41,146 nucleotides of DNA from an uncultured Bacilli bacterium (GTDB lineage: Bacteria > Bacillota_I > Bacilli_A > RF39 > UBA660), in assembly GCA_947631105.1 (NCBI GenBank), contig CANRKD010000005.1, forward strand, positions 1 through 41,146. Direction: 5' to 3'. Positions 7,400 to 15,458 of this stretch are shown here, piece by piece; the first letter of the stretch is position 1; every line of letters begins with the position of its first letter. The notes beneath the pieces are model-generated. The model was not told the DNA's origin. It saw only the letters and a list, made by a program, of their open reading frames with translations, and did no database searches. Both the position numbers and the translations under genes were made by a program.

Positions 7400-8791
7400 T
7401 TATTTTATTTCATAAGTTGTTCCATCACGAGAATCTTTAATAACAATTCCCATATTCAATAACTCTGTTCTAATTTGATCTGCTAATTCATAATTTTTAT
7501 TTTTTTTTGCTTCATTTCTTTTAGCTATTTGACTTTCTACAAATACGATATCAATATTTGAAGAATTAATTTCTTGCTTTGTCAAATCAAGAGATAGAAC
7601 TTTATCCCATGATTCAATTAGTGATATCTTCGTTGCATCATTGATTTTGCTTTTTAGTAAATCATAAATTAAACTAATAGCATTCGCGGTATTTAAATCA
7701 TCACTGATATAAGTTTTGAATTGACTATCATATTTATTGAAATCTTCCCTATCTATTTTACCAGTAGGAATTAACTTACTAATTTTACTTTTTAATTTTT
7801 GATAGGCTTGAGAAGCATTATCTAAAGCATTATACGAAAATACCAGTTCTTTACGATAAGAAGTATTTAAACACATAAATCGATAAGCTAAAGGATGGTA
7901 ACCTTTTTCTTCTAATAAAGAAATAGTTAAAAACTCTCCTTTTGATTTACTCATTTTCCCGGTCTCATCATTTAAATGTTCCCCATGTACCCAATAATGA
8001 CACCACTCATGACCTAAGTACGATTCGCTTTGGGCAATTTCATTCGTATGATGTGGAAATATATTATCTATTCCACCACAATGAATATCTAGATACTCTC
8101 CTAAATACTTCATACCAATTCCAGAACATTCAATATGCCATCCTGGATAACCCACTCCCCAAGGAGAATCCCATTTTAATTCTTGATCATCAAATTTAGA
8201 TTTGGTAAACCATAAAACAAAATCCGCTTGATTATGTTTAGATACATCTTCTTCTACACCATCTCTCACGCCAATAACCATTTCATCAACTTTATGATTG
8301 GTTAACTTATAATAATCACTAAGTTTCGTTGTATCAAAATAAATATTACCTCCACTTTGGTAAGCATACCCTTTTTCTAATAATGTGATAATGATTTGAA
8401 TATATTCAGCAATATTATCAGTAGCATTGGAAACAATCTCTGGCCATTTAATATTTAAACTTTCTGTATCTTTTTTAAATGCATTTGTATAAAATTTAGC
8501 TATGTCTAATACAGATTTATTTTCTCTTTTAGCTCCTTTCAACATTTTATCTTCCCCAGAATCAGAGTCACTTGTTAAATGCCCTACATCCGTAATATTC
8601 ATGACTCTTTTCACTTTATAGCCAATATAATTAAGGGTTTTTTCTAAAATATCTTCAAATATATAAGTACGTAAATTTCCTATATGTGCAAAATGATAAA
8701 CTGTAGGTCCACAAGTATACATATTTACAGTATTTTTATCGTGAGATATAAATTCCTCCACTTTATGGGTTAATGTATTATAAATTTTCAT
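7400..8791 (-). CDS. cysS: Cysteinyl-tRNA synthetase
   Basis: This class I enzyme attaches cysteine to tRNA(Cys). The 463-residue protein has the HIGH-like motif HIGN at 36-39 and KMSKS at 279-283. The zinc ligands expected for CysRS are present: Cys27, Cys222, a His in PHHTNE (about 247) and Glu251. The length is normal. It follows gltX by 58 bases with no terminator between them, so gltX, cysS and the YugP-like gene form a likely operon. In Bacillus gltX and cysS are also close together, with cysE between them; cysE is absent here. Confidence 0.97.
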   Translation of the reverse strand: MKIYNTLTHKVEEFISHDKNTVNMYTCGPTVYHFAHIGNLRTYIFEDILEKTLNYIGYKVKRVMNITDVGHLTSDSDSGEDKMLKGAKRENKSVLDIAKFYTNAFKKDTESLNIKWPEIVSNATDNIAEYIQIIITLLEKGYAYQSGGNIYFDTTKLSDYYKLTNHKVDEMVIGVRDGVEEDVSKHNQADFVLWFTKSKFDDQELKWDSPWGVGYPGWHIECSGIGMKYLGEYLDIHCGGIDNIFPHHTNEIAQSESYLGHEWCHYWVHGEHLNDETGKMSKSKGEFLTISLLEEKGYHPLAYRFMCLNTSYRKELVFSYNALDNASQAYQKLKSKISKLIPTGKIDREDFNKYDSQFKTYISDDLNTANAISLIYDLLKSKINDATKISLIESWDKVLSLDLTKQEINSSNIDIVFVESQIAKRNEAKKNKNYELADQIRTELLNMGIVIKDSRDGTTYEIK

Positions 8792-8849
8792 TTCATCAAC
8801 TCGCTTTTGTATTATTATAATCTATTTTTTTAATTATGGTATGATTTAT

Positions 8850-10280
8850 TTATAATTGCTCTTCTAATCTAATAATTATAACCTTTTTTCCTAATAAATA
8901 AATTAAAGTTGCCAAATCAATACCATGCATGGTACCACTAAGCAAAATTCTTAATTCCATATACAATCTTTCCTTAGCTAATTGCGTACGCTTTTCAATA
9001 ATATCTAACGTCTGTTGTATAAAAGAAATTTGCCAATTATTTATTTTACTAAATTCCGTCTTATAAATTTCTAAAAAACTAGGATTAAGTCCATTCTTTT
9101 TGATATATAAAATTGCATTTTCATCAAATTCAATTTCTTTTTGAAAAAATAAATGAGTAAATAAAACGATTTCTTTGCCAAAGGATAAATGATTTTTATA
9201 AGAAAGTAAAAGGGTATCTATCCAATATTTTTCTCTATTTTCTAAATCATAAACTTTTTCTAAAAACGGACGGATATATTCTAAATAATCAGAATCTGAC
9301 ATTTTTATTATATAATGATGATTAAACCATTTTAATTTTTGAATATCATAAACGGCTGGATTTTTTTGAATACCAGAAATATCAAAATTTTCAATAAGTT
9401 CTTCTAATGTAAAAAATTCTTGATTTGTTTTCGGAGACCACCCTAATAAGGCAATATAATTCAATATAGCACTCGGTAAAAAGCCATCATGAATTAACTG
9501 CAACAAATTATCCTCTTTATTTCTTTTGCTAATTTTTGATCCATCTTTTTTTATTAGTAATGGCAAATGAATAAATTTTGGAGTATCAAACCGAAGAGCA
9601 TCATATAACAAAACATATTTAGGAGTACTAGATAAATATTCATTACCACGTGTGACGTGAGTTATATTCATCAGAGCATCATCTACGACATTAGCAAAAT
9701 TGTAGGTAGGATAGCCATTACTTTTTATTAAAATATTATCCTCCAAATTTGAGTTTTCTACCCGAATATCTCCATAAACCAAATCTCTATAACTTGTAGT
9801 TCCCTCTTTAGGTATTTTTTGACGAATAACATATTTTTCACCATTGGCGATTCTTTTTTTTACTTCATCTAAAGGAAGATCGCGACAAGTTCCTGGATAC
9901 AAAAAAGTTCTATTTTCTTCTTCAGCTTTCATACGTTCTTCATTAATCTCTGTCTGATTGCAAAAACAATAATATGCATAACCTTCACGGATCAAATATT
10001 CAGCATATTTTTTATAAATATCCAAACGTTCACTTTGAACATAAGGCCCATATTTTTCATTTTTATTAGGCCCTTCATCATATTCTAGGCCAAATAGTTC
10101 TAATACTTTATATATAAACTCTTCAGCACCTAATTCATAACGATTTTGATCAGTATCTTCAAGACGTAATATAAACTCTCCTTCATAATGCTTTGCAATC
10201 AAATAAGCAAATAAAGCACTTCTTAAATTGCCAATATGCATATTACCTGTAGGACTTGGAGCAAATCTTGTTCTTATCAT
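8850..10280 (-). CDS. gltX: Glutamyl-tRNA synthetase
   Basis: This class I enzyme charges tRNA(Glu), and in bacteria without GlnRS often tRNA(Gln) as well, which is then amidated. The 476-residue protein starts with RFAPSPTGNMHIGNLR, in which HIGN (15-18) is the ATP-binding signature. KISKR near residue 250 is the second signature. The C-terminal helical anticodon-binding domain is present. The start is preceded by AAAGGG at suitable spacing and by an extended -10 promoter. Confidence 0.97.
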   Translation of the reverse strand: MIRTRFAPSPTGNMHIGNLRSALFAYLIAKHYEGEFILRLEDTDQNRYELGAEEFIYKVLELFGLEYDEGPNKNEKYGPYVQSERLDIYKKYAEYLIREGYAYYCFCNQTEINEERMKAEEENRTFLYPGTCRDLPLDEVKKRIANGEKYVIRQKIPKEGTTSYRDLVYGDIRVENSNLEDNILIKSNGYPTYNFANVVDDALMNITHVTRGNEYLSSTPKYVLLYDALRFDTPKFIHLPLLIKKDGSKISKRNKEDNLLQLIHDGFLPSAILNYIALLGWSPKTNQEFFTLEELIENFDISGIQKNPAVYDIQKLKWFNHHYIIKMSDSDYLEYIRPFLEKVYDLENREKYWIDTLLLSYKNHLSFGKEIVLFTHLFFQKEIEFDENAILYIKKNGLNPSFLEIYKTEFSKINNWQISFIQQTLDIIEKRTQLAKERLYMELRILLSGTMHGIDLATLIYLLGKKVIIIRLEEQL

Positions 10281-10311
10281 AAAATCAACCCTTTATATGT
10301 TTACTGAAATT

Positions 10312-10320
10312 AGTATAACA
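10312..10320 (-). promoter_or_regulatory. Extended -10 promoter of gltX operon
   Basis: The minus strand reads TGTTATACT about 32 bases before the gltX start. It lies immediately after the clpC terminator, as expected for the first promoter of a new unit. Confidence 0.55.
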
Positions 10321-10321
10321 T

Positions 10322-10354
10322 AAAAAAAATAGTCTAGAAAGCGTTCTAGACTAT
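10322..10354 (-). terminator. Terminator of clpC-like gene
   Basis: ATAGTCTAGAA and TTCTAGACTAT form an 11-bp stem around the loop AGCG on the plus strand. On the minus strand the hairpin is followed by a run of eight T with one A after it. This is a strong intrinsic terminator. Confidence 0.9.
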
Positions 10355-10394
10355 AAACCAATTATTTATGCTTTGACCATAAATATAAAAAAAT

Positions 10395-10431
10395 GTAATA
10401 ATGATTATAATTGCAATTATCCTTTTATTAC
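10395..10431 (-). other. Nested stem-loop in clpC 3' untranslated region
   Basis: GTAATAA (10395-10401) can pair with TTATTAC (10425-10431). Between them lies the perfect palindrome ATAATTGCAATTAT. The structure sits 8 bases after the clpC-like stop codon and before the terminator. It may stabilise the 3' end; no function is known. Confidence 0.3.
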
Positions 10432-10438
10432 AAATTTA

Positions 10439-12607
10439 TCATACCATGTTTTTTATCAATTTTTCAACAGCAAATTCATTATTATATTTTTCAATTAAAT
10501 GTTTTAAATTTCGAAGTCCATATTTATCACATTCTGCTTCTTTTAATAAATCATTTTGATCTATTTTGTGATTATGTAAATTTTTAGAAATATATTTGTT
10601 TAATATTTCAGATGAAAAAGTTTCATAAGAAATAATATCTGTAAATCGTCCCAAAAATTCCTTAGTAAACATATTTTGAAGGGTATGATCATATTGCTCC
10701 ACAAAACCTACATTTCGCGTATTATAAACATTACTTGTCATAAAGATCATAGTATGATTAAAGTCAATTTTTTCCCCTTTAGCATCTGTAACAAAACCTT
10801 CATCTAATATTTGTAAAAACAAATTCAATACTCTAGGATGAGCCTTTTCTAATTCATCTAATAAAAGAATAGAATATGGATTTTCAAGAACTTGTCTAAA
10901 AATATAACTATCATCATATCCTACATAACCAGCACTTACTCCTATTAACTTATTAATAGACGTATCTAAATTATATTCACTCATATCTAAACGTATTAAG
11001 TTATTTTTATACATAGCACTAGCAATTACTTTAACAGTTTGCGTTTTGCCTACTCCACTTGGTCCAGTTAATAAAATAGACAAAGGTTTGGTATTATTAT
11101 TTAAATACCCCCAAATATTTTTTAAAATAGATTGTATCGCTTTCTCTTGACCAAATATTTGTTTTTTCAATTTATTTTTTAAATCATTAAATATTTCTGT
11201 TTTATTTTCTAATAAAGGAACATTAACTTTTTTAGATACTACTTCTAATATATCTTCGTATTGTATCTTATTTTCACAATTATTTTTTATTTGTTCAATT
11301 CTTTCCAAATAAGCGTTCTCTTTTTCTTTACATAAAAAAGCTTTTTCATAATCATCCTTATAAATATAATTTTCTTTTTCTTTTACAATTTGATGAATTT
11401 TTTCATTTAACTCATGTAAATCTTGAAAAGAAATACTTTTTCTTTTTTTATTTGCACAAATCATATCTAATAACTCTATAGATTTATCTGGATTACTTTT
11501 TTGTTTAATATATTGACTAGCCAAAGTAACAATATCACAAATATTTTGAGTTGTAATTTGGATTTTATGATGTTTCTCATAATCTTTTTTTATTCCTAAA
11601 AGAATTTCTTTTGTTTTATTCTCATCTGGCTCTTCTATTTGGATAGCAAAAAAACGTCTTTCTAAAGCTTTATCTTTATAAATATACTTGTAATATTCAT
11701 CGTTCGTTGTCGCCCCAATACATTTAAATTCTCCTCGCGCCAAATAGGGTTTTAAAATATCACTTGCATTAATAGCACCTTCTGCTCCACCAGCATTTAC
11801 CATAGTATGAATTTCATCTATAAATAAGATAATATTCTTATCTTCAATGATTTCTTTAATAATTTTATTTAAACGTTCTTCAAACTCACCACGATATTTA
11901 GTTCCTGAAACCAATGCACCCATCTCTAAAGAAATAATCCGTTTATTTAACAACTCAAATGGAACTTCATTATTATTAATTCTTCTTGCCAGTTCTTCAA
12001 TGATAGAAGTTTTACCTACGCCAGCTTTTCCAATTAACAGTGGATTACTTTTCTTTTTACGCAATAATGTTTCTATAATTAAATTTAATTCTTCTTCTCT
12101 TCCAATAACTTTTTCTTCAGCACATACCATTTGATTTAAATTAACTCCAATATCTTCTATTTCTAACTTTTTATTTGAATGATGTACCAAGCTTATTTTT
12201 AAATCATCATAAATTGTATCTAAATCAATATCTAAACCGAGTAATATACGTACTGCAATTCCCTCCCCTTCTTCAAGCATAGCTAAAAATAAATGTCTTT
12301 CATTAACTTGGCCATTGTTATTATCAAGAGCATCATTCATAGCTGATTCAATAATTCTTTTCAAAAGAGGGGTATACAATGTAAAATCAGTAGATTTAGT
12401 AGAAGAACCCACAACTCTTATTAATTCATCATAAAAGATTTGATAAGTTAAACCATATTCTTTTAAATGTAAACTTACTTCATTTTCCTGACTTAAAATA
12501 GCTAACAATAAATGCTCACTGCCAACATAAGGATGTTTTAATTTTTTTCGATAATTTTCTGCCTTTTTAAATAACGTTGCTACATCTATTCCATAATTTT
12601 CAAACAT
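10439..12607 (-). CDS. ClpC-like AAA+ unfoldase (Hsp100)
   Basis: The 722-residue protein has the Hsp100 layout. There is a Clp_N double repeat (1-140), then AAA1 with Walker A GKAGVGKT (193-200), Walker B FIDE (262-265) and an Arg-finger pair near 317. A short middle domain (400-445) has a UVR-like stretch KAFLCKEKENAYLERI. AAA2 has GPSGVGKT (515-522), LLLDE and R654. The short middle domain points to ClpC and not ClpB. VGF (633-635) lies where ClpP-docking loops carry [ILV]GF, so work with ClpP is likely. It is somewhat short for ClpC (about 810) and is not next to ctsR/mcsAB. It has its own promoter, whose -35 lies inside an inverted repeat, and a strong terminator. Confidence 0.88.
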   Translation of the reverse strand: MFENYGIDVATLFKKAENYRKKLKHPYVGSEHLLLAILSQENEVSLHLKEYGLTYQIFYDELIRVVGSSTKSTDFTLYTPLLKRIIESAMNDALDNNNGQVNERHLFLAMLEEGEGIAVRILLGLDIDLDTIYDDLKISLVHHSNKKLEIEDIGVNLNQMVCAEEKVIGREEELNLIIETLLRKKKSNPLLIGKAGVGKTSIIEELARRINNNEVPFELLNKRIISLEMGALVSGTKYRGEFEERLNKIIKEIIEDKNIILFIDEIHTMVNAGGAEGAINASDILKPYLARGEFKCIGATTNDEYYKYIYKDKALERRFFAIQIEEPDENKTKEILLGIKKDYEKHHKIQITTQNICDIVTLASQYIKQKSNPDKSIELLDMICANKKRKSISFQDLHELNEKIHQIVKEKENYIYKDDYEKAFLCKEKENAYLERIEQIKNNCENKIQYEDILEVVSKKVNVPLLENKTEIFNDLKNKLKKQIFGQEKAIQSILKNIWGYLNNNTKPLSILLTGPSGVGKTQTVKVIASAMYKNNLIRLDMSEYNLDTSINKLIGVSAGYVGYDDSYIFRQVLENPYSILLLDELEKAHPRVLNLFLQILDEGFVTDAKGEKIDFNHTMIFMTSNVYNTRNVGFVEQYDHTLQNMFTKEFLGRFTDIISYETFSSEILNKYISKNLHNHKIDQNDLLKEAECDKYGLRNLKHLIEKYNNEFAVEKLIKNMV

Positions 12608-12646
12608 AAAATCCTCCTAAATAGATTCTATGTTTATGATGATAAA

Positions 12647-12674
12647 ATTATAAAAAAATTATACAAATTTTCAA
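12647..12674 (-). promoter_or_regulatory. Promoter of clpC-like gene
   Basis: On the minus strand TTGAAA (12674-12669), a 16-base spacer and TATAAT (12652-12647) precede the gene. AGGAGG stands just before the ATG. The -35 hexamer lies inside the inverted repeat at 12661-12692. Confidence 0.65.
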
Positions 12675-12692
12675 AATTTATAAAATTTGTAT
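12661..12692. promoter_or_regulatory. Inverted repeat between divergent promoters, candidate operator
   Basis: ATACAAATTTT (12661-12671) and AAAATTTGTAT (12682-12692) are perfect 11-base inverted arms with a 10-base centre. The repeat covers the -35 of the clpC-like gene on one side and touches the -35 of the plus-strand RNA on the other. It does not match the CIRCE or CtsR consensus. Confidence 0.55.
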
Positions 12693-12720
12693 TGACAGTA
12701 GAAAATAAATATGATAAATT
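12692..12720 (+). promoter_or_regulatory. Promoter of the structured RNA
   Basis: A perfect TTGACA (12692-12697), a 17-base spacer and TAAATT (12715-12720) predict a start near 12727. That is exactly where the first long RNA stem begins. Confidence 0.7.
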
Positions 12721-12726
12721 TTAATT

Positions 12727-13178
12727 ACCATAGGATAGATACAAAGTTGGAATTAGACTTTATATTATCTTTCAGAAGAAATATGAAGTTTTAAATTCTT
12801 GATGTATTTGATATCTATCTTAGGGTGTATTGCTTAAGATTAATTTTTGTATTTTAGATTTTTATCTTACAATATATAAAATTAATATTAGGTATTTTAT
12901 AGTAGATACTTTTGTTATATACAATAAAAAAGGATTATTGTTTCTATGTCACATTAATCATGACTCTGTGTACACAGGAATAGAAAACAAAAGTATCGAA
13001 GAGGAGAGATGGACTCATTCAATGAGATAAAAGGATTATTTTTATTTATCATTGATGGTAAAAACTCGTAGCGATATATTGAGGTAGCTGGCTTTATATT
13101 GCTTTAGAAAACGTTAAGATATTTATTATTTAGATATTGTTTTTAGTAGAAAAGTGATTAAATTTCTGCTTTTTTTTT
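12727..13178 (+). ncRNA. Candidate structured noncoding RNA, about 450 nt, unidentified
   Basis: This 600-base gene-free stretch has a promoter, long-range pairings and a terminator, all on the plus strand. Stems seen directly: 12728-12741 with 12812-12825 (14 positions, one mismatch, one G-U); 12905-12916 with 12986-12997 (12 bp, perfect); inside it 12922-12927 with 12935-12940; 13026-13031 with 13045-13050; 13070-13078 with 13095-13103 (9 bp, one G-U). A 12-base self-complementary CTGTGTACACAG lies at 12966-12977 inside the perfect stem. No tRNA-like end or tag (tmRNA), no RNase P core motifs and no SRP Alu/S-domain signature are seen. The longest ORF across it would start with TTG and lacks a ribosome binding site. 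The identity is unknown. Confidence 0.65.
13145..13178 (+). terminator. Terminator of the structured RNA
   Basis: AGTAGAAA pairs with TTTCTGCT (8 bp, one G-U) around a 10-base loop. Eight further T follow the stem. It faces the herA-like terminator at 13187-13210, so the two transcripts converge here. Confidence 0.85.
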
Positions 13179-13186
13179 GCCTTAAT

Positions 13187-13210
13187 AAAAAAAGACATAT
13201 TTCTATGTCT
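13187..13210 (-). terminator. Terminator of herA-like gene
   Basis: AGACATA and TATGTCT form a 7-bp stem with loop TTTC. On the minus strand a run of T follows. The hairpin overlaps the stop codon of the gene. Confidence 0.8.
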
Positions 13211-14969
13211 AACTATTGATATACCATTTTTCTACTATATTAACATCTGTACTTTTTGGCATTGGATTTGGAAGATCAAACTGAGTAATCAATGGTATTT
13301 TAAACGCATTTCCAAATAATAAAGCACATCCAGGTCTTAAAGATTTAACCTTTTCTATATTATTCATGGAAATATTTGAAGAAATCGATGCAACCATTTG
13401 AATATCTTCTGGATAAAACATTCTAAAAACAATAAAATTTGAACATTGACTTAAAGCATTTGTTGATAATTCGCTAATACGTTGCGTGATAAGTCCTAAT
13501 AACAGTCCATATTTTCGACCTTCTTTAGCAATTCGATCAAAAATATTATAACCAATAATATGGATATCATTATCCATTTGCACATATCGATGAGCTTCCT
13601 CAATAATGATATTAATTGGATAACCTCCCCTATCTGGATTAGATGTTGAAAATTTATAGAATATTTTTGATAAAATTTTAATCAAAATTTTGGCAAACCG
13701 ATCATCTATGCCATTAAAATCTACATCAATTAATTGCACTAATTCATTTGTAGGAGTTAAAAATAATCTTTTTACATATTCACTTCTACCAACATTTTCA
13801 TCAAATTCAAAAAAATCTTTTAAATTACTATTAATAATACTATGTAAACTGGTTTTTAATTTATTCATTTTTTCAAAAATATTAGCATTTAACATAGATC
13901 CTTCGCTAACTAATGCAAACTCTAAAGCATAATATAAATCATCAAGAGTATAAACCGAAGGAGTTACAGAAATTTGATCGATTTGAACTTCTGAGAACTT
14001 TTTCAAATGATCTGATAATAATTCCATCGCTGCCAATTTACCTTGAGCATCTATATTAAAACATTGTCTAATAGTACGATTGTAACCTGGCTGACTAATA
14101 ATAGTTTCTAAATTGATATCTTTTGTATTAAATTTACTTAAAAAAGCCAAAGCCTGATCTCTAATTTGTTGGGCAGGCTTACCACTAGATAACATATCTA
14201 ATAACCCTTTTGCTACAATATCACTTTTATATTTATTACAAATTTCATCATTTCCCTTAAAAATATATACGTAAGTTAAAGTTTTTTCTAAAGTAGGTAT
14301 TAAAGTAGCATCATCAACATTTAACAAAATAGCTAAATCATCGGCATCTAATAAATATGGTGGGATGCGTATTGGTTCCACATTATTGCCCTCTGTATAA
14401 TTTGATGATAAAATTTTTACATTGATATCTGTATGATTATGAATATTGGTTAAAGACGAAATATATTCTCCATAAGCATCAAATAAAATAATATGACTAT
14501 TCACAGGATTTTTTTTATTATCTGCAAATAAATTTTGAATAATTCTTGCCACTCCACAAGATTTACCACCACCGGTATTTCCAACTACTGCAAAGTGACT
14601 AGAAAACAAATCATTTAATTTAACACTTATATTAAATCCATCATATATAGTCGATCTACCAAATAATAAATTATCAGGCAATAAAATATCTTGACTACCG
14701 ATTATATATTCTAATTCTTCTTTATAAATCATTCGACAAACAGAATTTATAGAAGGAAAATTCTCTGTACCTGGAATAAAAGTATTATTTCTAATCTCCC
14801 CAATTAAAGCAATGTGAAACTCAGCTTCATCTACAAAAATAATTTCTCCGACCAATTTTTTTCGATTTTCAAAAATTACATAATAGCCAATTATATCAAT
14901 TAAAGAAATTTTTTTTAAATTTTCTACTCGAATTAGTTTATCTTCTATCTTCAATATCTTACCTAGCAT
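13209..14969 (-). CDS. HerA/VirB4-like ATPase (DUF87 family)
   Basis: The 586-residue protein resembles HerA-type hexameric DNA-translocating ATPases. There is an N-terminal beta-rich HAS-barrel-like domain (1-110). Walker A is GNTGGGKS (130-137), and the Walker B segment NIIIEEAHRYV lies near 450-460. The C-terminal sensor region includes GLLLGLITQRISELS. In archaea HerA works with the nuclease NurA, and in bacteria related ATPases appear in defence pairs. No NurA, SIR2 or DUF4297 partner is encoded next to it. It lies divergent from the two WXG100-type genes, so a T7SS connection is possible but unproven. A promoter is visible at 15012-15040. Confidence 0.8.
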   Translation of the reverse strand: MLGKILKIEDKLIRVENLKKISLIDIIGYYVIFENRKKLVGEIIFVDEAEFHIALIGEIRNNTFIPGTENFPSINSVCRMIYKEELEYIIGSQDILLPDNLLFGRSTIYDGFNISVKLNDLFSSHFAVVGNTGGGKSCGVARIIQNLFADNKKNPVNSHIILFDAYGEYISSLTNIHNHTDINVKILSSNYTEGNNVEPIRIPPYLLDADDLAILLNVDDATLIPTLEKTLTYVYIFKGNDEICNKYKSDIVAKGLLDMLSSGKPAQQIRDQALAFLSKFNTKDINLETIISQPGYNRTIRQCFNIDAQGKLAAMELLSDHLKKFSEVQIDQISVTPSVYTLDDLYYALEFALVSEGSMLNANIFEKMNKLKTSLHSIINSNLKDFFEFDENVGRSEYVKRLFLTPTNELVQLIDVDFNGIDDRFAKILIKILSKIFYKFSTSNPDRGGYPINIIIEEAHRYVQMDNDIHIIGYNIFDRIAKEGRKYGLLLGLITQRISELSTNALSQCSNFIVFRMFYPEDIQMVASISSNISMNNIEKVKSLRPGCALLFGNAFKIPLITQFDLPNPMPKSTDVNIVEKWYINS

Positions 14970-15011
14970 AGCATCACCGAAAATTTACTTCCCTCTCTTT
15001 ATTTTTTTTAT

Positions 15012-15040
15012 ATTGTAACATGTTTACATAAAAATGTAAA
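15012..15040 (-). promoter_or_regulatory. Promoter of herA-like gene
   Basis: On the minus strand TTTACA (15040-15035), a 17-base spacer and TACAAT (15017-15012) lie about 45 bases before the start codon. Confidence 0.6.
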
Positions 15041-15050
15041 TTTTCTTACA
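15014..15050. promoter_or_regulatory. Four alternating TGTAA/TTACA half-sites, candidate operator
   Basis: TGTAA (15014-15018), TTACA (15024-15028), TGTAA (15035-15039) and TTACA (15046-15050) alternate in orientation and are spaced 10, 11 and 11 bases apart, one helical turn each. They cover the herA promoter and end 6 bases before the -35 of the WXG100 operon. One regulator could control both directions. Confidence 0.45.
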
Positions 15051-15056
15051 ATAATA

Positions 15057-15086
15057 TTGCAAGAAAAATAAAAACATTGGTATACT
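15057..15086 (+). promoter_or_regulatory. Promoter of WXG100 operon
   Basis: TTGCAA (15057-15062), an 18-base spacer and TATACT (15081-15086) are present. TG at 15078-15079 makes this an extended -10. AGAGAGGA stands before the first ATG. Confidence 0.7.
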
Positions 15087-15129
15087 AAAAATAGATAAGG
15101 TATTTATCATAGAAAGAGAGGATTATAAA

Positions 15130-15438
15130 ATGGCATTAGATATGAATAATGCAACATATGCACGCAGTTTATCAGGTTTAAAAGCAATGGTAGATAACGT
15201 TACCAAAGACTTAGATAAAACTATTGCTCAATTGCAACCCAAGGGAGCGTTTGTGGCTAACCTTGAATCAACTATTAGAAAATATTGGGTAGGAGAAGAC
15301 GCTGAACAATGGATAAAAGAATTTGAAACAAATGTTACAAATTGTAAAAATGTAGTTACTAAAATGAAAAATATAGTTTCAGTTCAATTGCCAGCTGAAT
15401 ATAAAGAATTTCAAGCTTTTCAAAGTAGTAATAGATAA
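15130..15438 (+). CDS. WXG100-family T7SS secreted protein (EsxA-like)
   Basis: The 102-residue protein is predicted to be two helices joined by a turn containing YWVGEDAEQW, in which W53-V-G55 is the WXG signature. The size and lack of a Sec signal are those of WXG100 proteins, which dimerise and leave the cell through EssC-driven type VII secretion. A clear C-terminal YxxxD/E is not seen, but the partner gene 20 bases downstream has one. The gene has its own strong promoter and lies opposite to the herA-like gene. Target or function outside the cell cannot be read from the sequence. Confidence 0.88.
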   Translation: MALDMNNATYARSLSGLKAMVDNVTKDLDKTIAQLQPKGAFVANLESTIRKYWVGEDAEQWIKEFETNVTNCKNVVTKMKNIVSVQLPAEYKEFQAFQSSNR

Positions 15439-15458
15439 TATAAAGGAGATGATTAATA

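Noticed and set aside
12661-12692. CIRCE or CtsR operator upstream of the clpC-like gene
   Set aside because: The arms do not contain TTAGCACTC/GAGTGCTAA or tandem GGTCAAA heptads.
12830-13030. 66-codon plus-strand ORF inside the RNA region
   Set aside because: It starts with TTG, has no ribosome binding site, no protein-like composition, and runs through strongly paired RNA stems.
12727-13178. RNase P RNA, tmRNA or SRP RNA
   Set aside because: The size is right for the first two, but the conserved RNase P core, the tRNA-like CCA end with tag peptide and the SRP loops are not found.
13209-14969. HerA-based antiphage defence pair
   Set aside because: No SIR2, DUF4297, NurA or other nuclease gene is adjacent; the neighbours are a noncoding RNA and T7SS genes.
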